Shown: positions 21,592 to 32,207, counted from the stretch's first letter. The stretch is 64,000 nt of DNA from Hydractinia symbiolongicarpus (GCF_029227915.1 NC_079887.1:10788001-10852000); one strand, 5' to 3'. The notes: a model not told the origin generated them from the sequence alone. Program-made: numbers and translations.

Positions 21592-24185
21592 TACATGTTT
21601 ATCGCCATCTCATTGAAAACACTGATGATGGAAGCACTGTTAAAAATTGGGCTCAACGACTACTTCAAAAAATTGCGGGTTTAGTAGATGTTCCAGGTGC
21701 TGCGGCGGATTTCATTAATAGTGGTGGTCGTCTGACTAGATGTACCAGGAATTTTCGATACATTGGTATCAGTGGTTTCCGAGCCTTGGATACGTCTGGT
21801 GAAGATGGAACTGTTACAAAAAGTAGCGCATTAGACAAATACTTAAGTGATAAGCGGAGAGAAACTGAGCCAGAAATATCATTATGGAACTGGAGCAAAA
21901 AGTGTAATTGTACCTGCAAAGTAGATCACGTCCCAGTTTTTACAGGAATATCTACAAAACCTGTCTGGCCTGTTACTGAGGACTATGCAAAAGCTATGCT
22001 CATTATATTTTCTGTTGGAACGTGGCACAATACTGAAGATTTGAAGGGACAACATGAGTCATTTGCTGCTGCTTTGGCTTCCCTTGTTCAAACTGAAGAA
22101 TGCCCATCAATATTAATTGATTCATTGAAAGAGGCTAAACAATCATTCGATAAAAAAAGCGAGAGAACACAAAGTCACACCCGTGCAATCAATATTGAAA
22201 CCAATACTCAGTCTTCGGATCAATCATCACAATATACAGATGCAAGTTCCCAATGTTCCCAAAATTCTGCCATTGCACAAATGAACATAGGTAGAGCAAT
22301 AATGAGAGATATTGCTAGGCACCATGTTGCTGATATCAATGAGCCAAATGTACAACAGGTTCTTCCTGATGGTGGGCCTACATTTAATTGGAATAATTAT
22401 GCAATTCAAAGTTTTGGTAGTCAATGGCCAATTAATGCTGACTTATGGTTACAATCTATATCTGAAGAAGCAGAAAAAAATGAATTGCAGCATGCTGAAG
22501 AATGTACTTTACCCCAAATAAACATCTTAAATGCTAATGAATTACAAAGAACAGTCATTGGTATAAATCTTCAGCATTTATTACAAGTCGCAAAAGGAAC
22601 TGTGCCAACAGGTACCCAGCCAATACGTTTATTAATACAAGGAACAGCCGGTGTCGGGAAAACATTCATCATTACCGCGCTTACTAGAATCGTTCGTCGT
22701 ATTTTTAAGCGAAATTCTGCTGTTATGAACTTGGCCCCAACTGGGGCAGCATCAGTCCTCATACCTAATGGTCGCACTATACACTCAATGACTCCACCAC
22801 CACACAAACTTAAAAAAGATAAGAATTTAAATTCTGTCCAGCTTTCTGACTATCCGTTGGGTGATGTAGCTCTAAGAAAGCTAAGAAAATATACAGGCAT
22901 GCATGAAAACAATGAACTGAAATTGATTCAACTTAATATTGATGAACGTAGCATGCAGTCGAAGCTTCTAGTGGCTTGGTGCAGCCAAAGATTATGTGAG
23001 GCAACAGGAGACTTTGATAATTATTATGGAGGTGTACCAACTGTCAATTTCTTTGGGGACCTTGGTCAACTTGGACCAATTCGTGCTTTGGATTTACATC
23101 AGCCGCCGAAACATGATGATTCCACAATCAACTTTGCTGGTTATGCAATCTATCGCTCATTTCAAGATGTTATTGTTCTTACAGAAACAATGCGCCAAGG
23201 ACCAGATCAGTTGGCCCTTCTACAGCGGCTACTTAGAATACGCAATGGATCGATTACTCAACAAGACTGGCAAGATATAAATAGTCGTTATGAAAATGCT
23301 TTGCCCCATGCCGAAAAATGTAACTTTTTGCATGGTCGCGTCCTTACATTAATGGAAACATGGAATGAAGTTAATGAAGAAAACCATAATAAATTAGCTA
23401 ACCTTGGTGTGCCAGTTGCTGTTATTCCATCAAGAGGACGTGGTAAACATCACTCTTTAACTGATAAGCAACTGGGTCAAATACCACTAAGATCTTTAAT
23501 GGCAGTTGGTGCAACTGTAATCCTTACCAAGAACCAAAAGGGTCTTACAGGCCTTGGCCTAAATAATGGTGCCATGGGAAAAGTAATTGCAATCCTTTAT
23601 TCACCAAATATGTCACCACCTGAATTTCCAATAGCTGTTGTAGTCGATTTCCCAAATTATAAAGGCCCGTCATGGATTCAAGAACATCCGAAATGGATAC
23701 CAATTACTGCGGTTGAAGGTCGATGTGAGTCTGATTGTTGCAGCAGAAATGGCCTGCCGTTAATGCCAGGATATGCAATAACTATTGCCAAAAGTCAGGG
23801 TATGTCAATTGGAGATGGTAAAACTGCCACCCACATGCGTATCAAGTTACAACAATCAATTCAGATGGAAAAAAATAACCTTGGTACAGCTTACACTGCA
23901 TTCTCCAGATGCGAAAAAGAAAGAAATTGGGCACTTGTCGAACCAATTACTCAAGAACGACTCTTGTACATTAATACACATCCCCGTATGAAAGCCAGAC
24001 AAGAGGAAGAGAAACGCCTGAAGGCATTATCGAATAAAACCGTCAAAAAATACAATATCACTATGGAAAAGTATATTAACTTGGTGAAAGAACTTGACCA
24101 GTTTTGTGATGATGGTATTGAAGATGCAGTTTGTCCTTCACCATCTGTAAATTGCACATGTATAATATGCCTATCTCATTCATAA
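21558..24185 (+). CDS. Helitron ORF continued: end of Rep and PIF1-family helicase
   Basis: Open from 21558, where the frame reads ACKGAASTED, the usual sequence after the Rep tyrosines. The first methionine-like start in this frame is a TTG at 21786, so this is the second half of the Rep-helicase protein and not a separate gene. The helicase has Walker A GTAGVGKT (22641-22664), APTGAAS, a Walker B-like FFGDLGQLGP, TETMRQGPDQ, and C-terminal PIF1 motifs LNNGAMGKVIAI, AITIAKSQGMS and GTAYTAFSRC. PIF1-type helicases unwind 5' to 3' and separate the strand during Helitron rolling-circle transfer. The frame ends at TAA with a Cys-rich tail (CTCIICLSH). Only the 2-nt shift near 21556 disrupts it, so the element is young. 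Confidence 0.9.
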   Translation, partial: ACKGAASTEDLVHVYRHLIENTDDGSTVKNWAQRLLQKIAGLVDVPGAAADFINSGGRLTRCTRNFRYIGISGFRALDTSGEDGTVTKSSALDKYLSDKRRETEPEISLWNWSKKCNCTCKVDHVPVFTGISTKPVWPVTEDYAKAMLIIFSVGTWHNTEDLKGQHESFAAALASLVQTEECPSILIDSLKEAKQSFDKKSERTQSHTRAINIETNTQSSDQSSQYTDASSQCSQNSAIAQMNIGRAIMRDIARHHVADINEPNVQQVLPDGGPTFNWNNYAIQSFGSQWPINADLWLQSISEEAEKNELQHAEECTLPQINILNANELQRTVIGINLQHLLQVAKGTVPTGTQPIRLLIQGTAGVGKTFIITALTRIVRRIFKRNSAVMNLAPTGAASVLIPNGRTIHSMTPPPHKLKKDKNLNSVQLSDYPLGDVALRKLRKYTGMHENNELKLIQLNIDERSMQSKLLVAWCSQRLCEATGDFDNYYGGVPTVNFFGDLGQLGPIRALDLHQPPKHDDSTINFAGYAIYRSFQDVIVLTETMRQGPDQLALLQRLLRIRNGSITQQDWQDINSRYENALPHAEKCNFLHGRVLTLMETWNEVNEENHNKLANLGVPVAVIPSRGRGKHHSLTDKQLGQIPLRSLMAVGATVILTKNQKGLTGLGLNNGAMGKVIAILYSPNMSPPEFPIAVVVDFPNYKGPSWIQEHPKWIPITAVEGRCESDCCSRNGLPLMPGYAITIAKSQGMSIGDGKTATHMRIKLQQSIQMEKNNLGTAYTAFSRCEKERNWALVEPITQERLLYINTHPRMKARQEEEKRLKALSNKTVKKYNITMEKYINLVKELDQFCDDGIEDAVCPSPSVNCTCIICLSHS

Positions 24186-24199
24186 TGATAATTACAATC

Positions 24200-26260
24200 T
24201 GAATTCACCTATTTTGCAGACAATCACAATCTTGGCCCCTAAAAACCATTCTAATCTGAACAAGGTGCAAATGCAACCTGAACAAGGTGGATTGACATTA
24301 CAGCATTATACTGATTATTAATGGTGTTGTTGGAGGTGGAGGTGGAGGGTCATAACACAGCCTAACAAAGGTCTGTGATTGTTACATTAACCATGGATAC
24401 ATTTGATATCCAATTGCATATCTATTTCATCCGTATCACATCGATCATCATACCACAATACCATACCGTTTTGACTTATCGCAATCAACATAATCGTCTG
24501 TACCCTACCAATCATACCACAATTACCATACTGCATGACTGAATTCAACCTTGCATTAACATTACACCTTTGTGCTGATTATTAATGGCGTTTAGGCCAA
24601 TTGCAACCTGAACAAGGTGAACATTACAGCTTTATGCCTATTATTAATGGCGTTGCTGGAGGTGGAGGTGGAGGGTCATAACACAGCCTAACAAAGATCT
24701 GTGATTGTTACATTAACCACTGATGCATTTAATATCCAGTTGCATATCTATTTTATCCGTATCACATCGATCGTCATACCACAATTACCGTACCATTTTG
24801 ACTTATCGCAATCAACATATCGTCTGTACCCTACCGATTATCATACCACAATTACCATGCCACATGACAGAATGCAACCTGAACAAGGTGCATTTCTAAT
24901 ACAGCTTTGTGCTGATTGTTAATGGCGTTGTAAGCCAATTGCAACCTGAACAAGGTGCATTAATATTGCAGCTCTGTGCTGATTATTAATGGCATTGTAA
25001 GCCAATTGCAACCTAAACGAGGTGCATTAACATTACAGCTTTGTGCTGATTATTAATGGCGTTGTAAGCCAATTGCAACCTAAACGAGATGCATTAACAT
25101 TACAGCTTTGTGCTGATTATTAATGGCGTTGTAAGCCAATTGCAACCTGAACAAGGTGCACATGCAACCTAAACAAGGTGTGCATTACAGCATTGAGCTG
25201 ATTGCACAATTTTTTTTATAAGCAACTTAGGATTGTAGTCAGATCTTAAGTTATTTTTTACCCAATACCCAGGTCTGAAGGTTCTTAATGGTTGTTTAAT
25301 TTTATTTAACTAATTTTTGTAATATATCTAAACGGGGGAAATGAAAAGAAGTCATATTGCTGTTAAAAAAAAAATTCTTGAAAAAAAACTGAGAAGTTTT
25401 TTAGTTTTCTTTTGTTCAAAAAGTGTGTCTTTTTTCTATTTTCTTAAAAGAAAAAAAATTTTTGCTTATGCTTTTATTTGTACAAAACTAAATTTTTTTA
25501 AAATTCAGTTTAGTTGCTTATAAAAAGAATGTGTATTAACATAAAGGTTTAAATTCAAAACCTTACCATACATACAGCCTTATCGCAATCAACATATTGT
25601 CTGTACCGTCCCTGTCATACCACGATTACCGTGCTGTTTTGACTTATCGCAATCAAAATCTCGTCTTTACCTTATTGGTCATCATAACACAATTACCATA
25701 CCATTTCGACTTTTTGCAATCAACATATTGCCTTACCGTACCGATCATCATACCACAATTACCATTTCGACCTAAAGGATTCAACATAAATCGTCAGTAC
25801 CCATCATACCACAATTACCATACCGTTTTCACTTATCGCAATCAACGTATCGTCTGTACCTTACCGATCATCATAACACAATTACCATACCCTTTCGATT
25901 TACCAGATTCAACATATCGCCTGCACCCATTATACCACAATTACCATACCGTTTCGACTTATCCCAATCAACATATCGTTTTACCATACCGATCATTGTA
26001 CCACAATTACCATACCCTTTCTACTTACCAGATTCAACATATTGTCTGTACCCATTATATCACAATTACTTAAACAAGGTACATTAACATTACAGCTTTG
26101 TGCTGATTATTAATGGCGTTGTAGGCCAATTGCAGCCTGAACAAGGTGCATTAACATTACAGCTTTGTGCTGATTATTAATGGCGTTGTAAGCCAATTGC
26201 AACCTGAACAAGGTGCACATGCAACCTGAACAAGGTGCATTACAGCATTGAGCTGATTGC
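24200..26260 (+). repeat. Minisatellite field downstream of the Helitron gene
   Basis: Two interleaved repeat families. One has a unit of about 67 bp (core gccaattgcaacctgaacaa followed by ggtgcattaacattacagc and ctgattattaatggcgtt), with copies at about 24540-25200 and 26070-26250. The other is about 70 bp (taccacaattaccata..gacttatcgcaatcaacat), densest at 25590-26060. A larger unit containing ggaggtggaggtggagg occurs at 24330 and again about 325 bp later. The 158-codon frame at 25597-26073 is a translation of the second family. These probably belong to the 3' non-coding part of the coding Helitron. Confidence 0.8.
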
Positions 26261-26560
26261 ACAATTTTTTTTATAAGCAAATTGGATTTTGGTCAGATCT
26301 CATGTTATTTTTTAGTCAATATCTAAGTCTTATTTTTGTTAAACATATATATAATAAACGGGAAAAAGAAACTAAGTCATATTTTGGTAAAAAAGATATT
26401 TCTTAAAAATAAACTGAAGTGTGCAAAAAAAATTATTCTTGCTTGTGCTTATATTTGTCCAGAACTAAAATTGCTTAAAACATTTCAAATCCAGTTCAGT
26501 TGCTTAAAAAATGAGTTGCTTATTGAAAAAAATTGTGTATTAACATAATCCAATTTCAAA
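25190..26560 (+). repeat. Duplicated about 370-bp block flanking the minisatellite
   Basis: Sequence from gagctgattgcacaattttt at about 25196 to the rise in A/T runs near 25560 is repeated in diverged form at about 26249-26560 (same start, gtcagatct, ttattttttag, then a lysine-rich frame). The duplication encloses the 25590-26060 array. Confidence 0.6.
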
Positions 26561-27162
26561 ACCTGAACAAGGTGCATTACTATTACAACATTATGCTGCT
26601 TATTACCTTATCGCACCATATGCAACCTAAACAAGGTGCTTTAACGTTACAGCATTATTCAGTCTCATCCGTACCCTACCGATCATCACAGCCCAATCAC
26701 CCTACCATAATGACTTACAACAATCAACCTACCAGCCATCACACCTCAGTTACTGTAAGTTATGCAACATCAAGTAAACAATTACATCACCAAAATGGGG
26801 TAACTCTTTTTTACTTAAAATGTTAATTGCAACATAAATCTGTCCTTTATTTTAGGTATGACCTGCTTAGTCCCATTGGCTACCTTCTCGTGGTGCAGGT
26901 TGTCAAGAAGAGCTTGTAGACATATGACATTTTTACTTAGGATATTAAAATTTAATAAATACATGTTGTTTTGAAGTAGAGTAGAAATGTGTCTACACGC
27001 TCTTCAACCAACAGCCAGGGCAATAAAACTCTCTTTGCATGAAATGTTTGCAAACATTCTTTTTGTTTCAGTGCTTTTAACTCCCATTAAAAGGTGTTGT
27101 ATTAGAAATTTACCTATCGCTTAATATTAGTTTTAAATTTATATTTAGTAATAATAATAATT

Positions 27163-28026
27163 ATGAATAACCAAGTTGTTGATGTAAGTATTTTCATAGT
27201 TTGCTTTTTACCTTTTCAATACTGAAATTGCATTTCTTTGATGCAAAATTTTGCATTCATATAAAGCTTTTTGTATTAAAATTTAATACTGAGGAAGGTT
27301 TGAGACACATTTGTGTCCTATGTTTCTGTGTTATATCTTTACAGCAATTGCTAAAAAATTTGCCACATAACGGCGATGTTACATAGACTAGCTGTTTCTA
27401 TTTGGTTGGTTTCCTGACTGCCATAGATTGTCATCTCATTATACGTAATAGATAAAATTGTAATTGAAACAGCAAATATATACTACCACTACTACTTTTA
27501 GCGGCCAAATGAGATAATATAAAACTTAGTTAGATTAGCATACGAGAATTAGCATATGAAAGTACAGTATTAAATTAATTTGAGAGGAATCTTTATGTAG
27601 GAGTTGAAACAGCGAGTTGATTTATTGGAGGGAAAAGTTGCTGAGTTAGAGGAGAAGGTTAAAGTAAGTTATGCACTAGAAATAATTGCTTTGAAGTGTA
27701 GAATGTGGTAAAACAGTAAATATAACTTAATGAATGATTAGAAAAGTCGATCAACTTTGCATGTTTTTGGAAGTTTTGAATGTAGCACAATTGGATCGTG
27801 TTTTTAGGAATTATCAGCTGAGAAAAAGGACTTATCTTGGGACGCCTTCCGGGACTTTTGTTCCCTAAATAAATCTTTGGGAGCTTATATAAGCTCACAA
27901 AATTACAAGTCCTGGAAGGCGTCTGGTGGCTCCCGCACCTTCACGGAGGAGGACGATGTGCGGGAGCGGATGAAGCTGAAGAGGAGCAGTGGAAGAGGAA
28001 GAGGAAGAGGAGGGTATCGGTGGTGA
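27163..28026 (+). CDS. Three-exon gene for a 100-residue coiled-coil / RGG-tailed protein
   Basis: Found by joining short frames: exon 27163-27183 (MNNQVVD, donor gtaagt), exon 27601-27663 (acceptor tttatgtag, donor gtaagt) and exon 27808-28026 (acceptor tttttag, stop TGA). All joins are phase 0 and give exactly 100 residues. Exon 2 encodes ELKQRVDLLEGKVAELEEKV, a heptad-like coiled coil. Exon 3 contains SWDAFRDFCSLNKSLGAYIS, a charged stretch, and ends SSGRGRGRGGYRW, an RG/RGG tail of the kind that binds RNA or single-stranded DNA. Exon 3 is much more GC-rich than its surroundings, as selected coding sequence would be. It lies between the Helitron helicase and a D-repeat tail, so it may be an accessory or captured gene of the element. 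I do not recognise the family. Confidence 0.6.
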
Positions 28027-28451
28027 AAAAAAATAAAAAAATGCTAAAACTTGCTGTTCTTAATTCATTCCTCTCAACCCATCGCCAGACTTTTCTTCTT
28101 ATAAATTTTTTCTTTTGCACAACAGCATGCCTTTTTTATATTTAACGTAGTGTATAGTTATATAGTCAGTTAGCAAGCTTAACTTTAGGTTATAAAATTC
28201 TTGACTCGTTAATTTCATGGAATAACGTAGTTTGTTTTGATAATAGTCGTTTCTTTACATCTTGGGAAAATTTTCAATAAACATACTTAGTTTTACCTCA
28301 AGTTTTGGGATTAAGCCTGAAATACACGATCCTTTAAAACGAAAGGTCAAAACCTGATGGACAGTAACCAATATTTTTTAAAAGCTTAGTTAATTAGACA
28401 CAAGTGTAAACATTTAAGTATATGTAATTAACAAAATTACATAATTATTAC

Positions 28452-28519
28452 GCTCTGTTGGTCTAATGGCTATGACACTCTTGCAAACGAGAGATCCAGG
28501 TTCGAATCCTGGACAGGGC
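28452..28519 (+). repeat. tRNA-like repeat head, copy 4
   Basis: Same layout as the copies at 13686 and 15860 (gctctgt/acagggc stem, tggtctaatggc, ggttcgaatcc) with some changes. Sequence upstream of it differs from the D copies, so the head and what follows can move or be copied independently. Confidence 0.65.
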
Positions 28520-29363
28520 ATGAAAAACAATTATCTTGCACCTACAACAACCAGGTTGTATTATATTGGCACATAATTCTGCTAATATGATTCACTGTAT
28601 ATTGACCTTATATAAATGTAATACCTTACATTGAGTACATCTTTGAGTTGTAGGGGGAGAGAGTTTCTATTAAGGTGCCTGCCCTGCCTTGCCGTCCCTT
28701 TGCCATTGCCTAACCTTCCTATGCCTTTTCTGTTGCCTGCCTTCTATGGTCTTGTGTTTGCCTACCATGCCTTGCCTACCCCTGCCTTGCTGATTCCTCT
28801 TCCTGTTTCCTTGTTCCTCCTCCTGTTTCCTTGCCTGCTTTGCCGTGCTTCTCTGATTATTTCTATATCTTGACTTTTTAATGTTGTAGTCATTGGAACC
28901 AAGTTAATCTCAGATTTATCAAAAAATAATATGTCGTTATGACCGATTGTTTAAATACTTGTAATGGCACATAATTCTGCTATGATTCACTGTGTATTGA
29001 CCTGAGATAAATTTGAGACTTTTTTTTGAGATATTGAATTTAAAACATTTGCACCTCAATATTTTCTATACTCCTGGACTAATATGATACTTAACTTAGA
29101 CATATTGAGTATACGCAATCTTTGAGTTGTAAGGTGGAGATTTTCTACTAAAGTCATGCACGCCTGCCTTGCCGTTCCATTGCCCTGCCAGCACTGTCCG
29201 TGCCTTTCTTTGCCTACCCTTCCTATGCCTTTTCTGGTGCCTGCCTACTATGTCCTTGCCTGTGGCTCCCATGCCTTGCCTACCCCTGCCTTCCTGATTC
29301 CTCTTCCTATTTCCTTGCATGCCTTTGCCTTGGCAACCTCTCCGCAACACTTTCTATATTGAT
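28520..29363. repeat. Tails of composite D repeat(s)
   Basis: 28520-28855 is a diverged tail with the TGCC-rich tract. From 28856 (cttctctgattatttctata) the sequence matches 13817-14363 of D copy 1 to its last base, including ctctccgcaacactttctat. The next base, 29364, resumes the HIRAN-like gene, so this is the right boundary of the block inserted into that gene. Confidence 0.75.
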
Positions 29364-32207
29364 GTCACAGCAACTGCATATTTATCTATTTCGTTCTCAG
29401 GTTCAGGACGCGTTTGTAAAGATTCACCAATAACTGGTGTCCATTCATTCATATAGGCGTGATACCCTTTAACCATTGACTCGCATTTGAATTGCCTTAC
29501 TACGGACAATGGAATTTCATAACTCAAAGAAATCTTCTTCCCACAAACTTCAACAACTTCTGCAATATTAGTTCTTGCCATTTTACTTATGTTTAGTATG
29601 CCAAAAAAAATTTTTGATTTTGTTTTGTTTTGATAGAGAGTAATTGGAAGACATTCTAGTGTTACCAAACAAACTTTTTTCTTTGACAACACTGGAATGG
29701 CTTCAAAACAATGAATGGGAAATAAATATTTCCAAACAACAGAATAATGAGTAACTTTGAAGAAATTTTACCTGATAACTCCTTGATCCATAGGTTGGGT
29801 ACAAGAAGTGGTGTTAGGTGGCAGGAATTGTAGATTTACAGCCTTTAACTCTGTGATGTTTGGGTGTGTGGGACAGTTGTCGACTATTAAAACAATCTTC
29901 CTTCCTTGTGACTCGAATTTACGATCTAATTCTCTAACCCATTCTTCAAATAATACTCCATCCATCCAGGATTTATTTTGCAAGCGATACCGACAGGGTA
30001 GATTTCTCACGTTTTTGAAACATCTGGGTTTCGCGGACTTTCCAATCACAAACATTGGAAGCCTTTCGCCCAAAGCATTGGATGCAGCCATTCCTGTTAG
30101 GCGCACTTTGCTGTGCTTTCCGCCGGAACAGCGTTTTCCTTTGAAGTGATAAGACTTTGATGGTAGCGCTTAGTAGAATAGGCCGAATTCATCGGCATTG
30201 AAGATGTCTTTTAATTCATATCTGGCCAATATAGTTGGTAGGGTAGTTTCTTCCCAAGGTGCTGTCATCTCACTTGTTACTTTTGCGGACTCCCCAGATA
30301 CTTCTTTGAATGTGATTCCATATCTGAATAGTAAAAAAAGATCATGTTGCAAATATCGAACTTACGGAAGTTTTTATCCTTATGTGCATGGAGTGAAAGC
30401 ATTCATATTAGAATAAACCCTGTTGGAACATAATAGACAAGTAAGTATTACCTCTCCTTCCAGCCTCTCAACCATCCGTTCGATGCTGAAAAATCTTCAT
30501 AGTTGAATGCTGTGGCAAATTCACGAGCTTTCTCGTTTAAAATTGGTCCATTAATTGGGATGTTGTTACCACGCATTGAGGTAAACCAAGTCAACAACGA
30601 TTCATTCAATTTTTCGTACTTGTCAGTCTTAACTCTCTGGCGTTTTAGTGACGAGTTTTTGAAAGCAAGGAATATCTTTTCTTTTGTGTTCTTCCATGTT
30701 GACAAGGTGCTGCTTGGAACGGAGTACTTGATGGATGCGTCTTTATTGGACATACCATCCTCCAAGTCACGGAGAGCTTCATATTTTGTTTTTAAAGTGA
30801 GTTCTTTATGCTTTCTTTTCCCCATCTTGTCTTGATAAGAAATGGAAGCCAAAAGCAGTGGACGAGCTCCAATCGAATGTAAAAAAAAAACATTCGATTG
30901 CAAATTATCGAGTTGGTAAGCTTCAAAAACTCAAAAAATTCAAAAATTCGAATTACATGATTAAAATTTCTTGATGGGACCGGAAAATCTGTTCGATTTA
31001 CATGATTTTTCGAATTACATGGGTTCGAATTATAGGAGTTTTCTTGTAAGGTTTTCAAGGTAAATTCTGAGGGGACCACAGAATCTGTTCGAATTAAGTG
31101 AGTTTTCGAATTATAGGAGTTCGAATTACATGAGTTCAACTGTAATCTGTATGGTATAAGAGCTTTTTATCCTACCCACCATTTTTTTTTGTGTTGAGAC
31201 TGTAGCCATTTAGCTAGCTCCTATCTTTGGCTAAAAAGTTAGAGTATAAAAATGCAGTTTGGCTACAACAATATTCTTAAACAATAAGTGTTATGCTATA
31301 AATGCAGTTAGCTAGGTAGCTACATCTTTTATTATTTTTTCCTGAAAACTTTTTGTGCAAATAAAATGACTGACAAATTATTAAAGCTGAACCGGTAATG
31401 AGCTTTTCCTTGTGTTTTCATTAAAACCGAAGTTGCAATGAAGTTTTTTTGGAAAGGGGTATTACGCCTATACGCCTGTTCAACTCTGATTAACTATACT
31501 AAGCGGTTAGCCCAGTGTTAACAACAGACTGTTGTTTTTTGTAAAGGCTGTTACGCCTATGCGCACTTACAACGTGGTTTACCTGTACTAAGGGGTCAAC
31601 CCAATATGACAATTCATTTTGTAACTTTATTTTAAAACACAACAGGGCTGAGCAGTTAGTCCAGGTAAACATTGTTGAACATCCGTACAGGTGTGATTAC
31701 CGAATCACACCTGTACGGTTGTGCAACAATGTTTACCTAGACTAACCGCTCAGCCCTGTTGCGTTTTTTTAAACAGAGTCTGTGAGAAAGTTTTTTCCAA
31801 AGGCGTATTATTCCTAGACGCCTGTGCAAAACGGTTTAACTGTAGTAAGCGCTTAGCTCAGTGTCACGATATATTTTTCAACTTTCACAAAAACTTATTC
31901 CTCAAAATAAAATAACATTGACTGATTGTTTTTGCTATGATGGGGTAACAGCGGTTTGTAAACTGTGTTTTTATTTCAGCTATCGTTGCGGGGAATATTT
32001 TATGAAAAATATGTTACAGTCGCAAGACTATAATGGTGTATGCGCTTTACTTAATTTACGACATACTGTATGTCTGTACTAAAGCGCTCCACCTGATCGT
32101 GTGGCAAAGTTTACGGCTCTTATTAAGCGCTCCACAGAGTGTTCAACGTCGGTTCACACATTGACTTTGGCTTACCCCGGGGTTTCGACGCCGAGTTTCC
32201 CGGCTAG

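Larger units (their letters stand above)
11955..29581 (-). pseudogene. HIRAN-like domain gene inside the pogo intron, split by a nested repeat
   Basis: Two pieces on the minus strand form one frame. 29581-29364 starts MARTNIAEVV and includes VKGYHAYMNEW and PENEIDKYAVAVT. 12189-11955 continues KDDKVIGHLKKGKTGRYAKT, then GLQIPCTITFEG, and ends at a stop. The lengths (218+235 nt) give exactly 151 codons when the block 12190-29363 is left out. The pattern E-x-x-N-x-x-D-x-x-AVAV followed by a short gap and VGH-like residues is that of HIRAN domains, which bind DNA or DNA ends in HLTF-type proteins. The gene lies in the second intron of the pogo transposase, same strand, so it looks like a second gene of that element. 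Function in transposition is unknown. The HIRAN assignment is by eye. Confidence 0.62.
11127..30825 (-). pseudogene. pogo/Tigger transposase, three exons, one nonsense codon
   Basis: Exons 30825-30452, 30323-29772 and 11805-11127 join in phase (374+552+679 = 1605 nt, 534 residues) across GT-AG introns of 128 nt and 17,966 nt. The N-terminus has a psq/CENP-B type helix-turn-helix (KRKHKELTLKTKYEALRDL). A second CENP-B-type DNA-binding segment follows at about residues 65-125. The DDE_1 core shows FNADEFGLFY (Asp169), VDNCPTH (Asp273) and QPMDQG (Asp304), a DD30D spacing typical of pogo. The third exon starts SLKAKYR and has a long acidic stretch before the C-terminus. Codon 176 is TAA (30172-30170), directly after FGLFY and where relatives usually have Gln. 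Apart from that stop and the inflated intron the gene is intact, so it died recently or is read through rarely. Confidence 0.88.
10951..31142. mobile_element. pogo/Tigger (Tc1/mariner superfamily) DNA transposon with nested insertions
   Basis: Terminal inverted repeats begin CAGTTGAACTCATGTAATTC at both ends, with TA on each side (10949-10950 and 31143-31144), the TA target duplication of Tc1/mariner elements. About 23 bases are identical at the two ends. Subterminal copies of ttcgaattacatga and ttcgaattatagga recur near the right end (30945-31135) and may be transposase-binding sites. It carries a three-exon transposase and a HIRAN-like gene, both on the minus strand. Span is 20,192 bp; removing the nested material at 12190-29363 leaves about 3.0 kb, a normal size for a Tigger element. 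Confidence 0.88.
10298..32207 (+). mobile_element. Long-type (B) Helitron split by a 20-kb pogo element
   Basis: Left part 10298-10950, right part 31145-32207, about 1.7 kb when joined. It starts TCTCTATAATAATAGCCG and ends tttcccggctag. The join is confirmed by the unbroken relative at 8461-10125: 8930-8950 (cttattgctattctgtttgg) runs across the site where this copy has cttattacTA, the pogo transposon, and TAatctgtatgg. The right part contains the same subrepeats as copy 1 and a large inverted duplication at 31634-31767. Confidence 0.8.

Noticed and set aside
21786..24185. Helicase as an independent gene starting at 21786
   Set aside because: The start is a TTG, and the same frame continues upstream with Rep sequence to 21558, so it is the second half of one frameshifted Rep-helicase gene.
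25597..26073. 158-residue frame with internal repeats
   Set aside because: It is the minisatellite read in one frame; the peptide period equals the DNA period.
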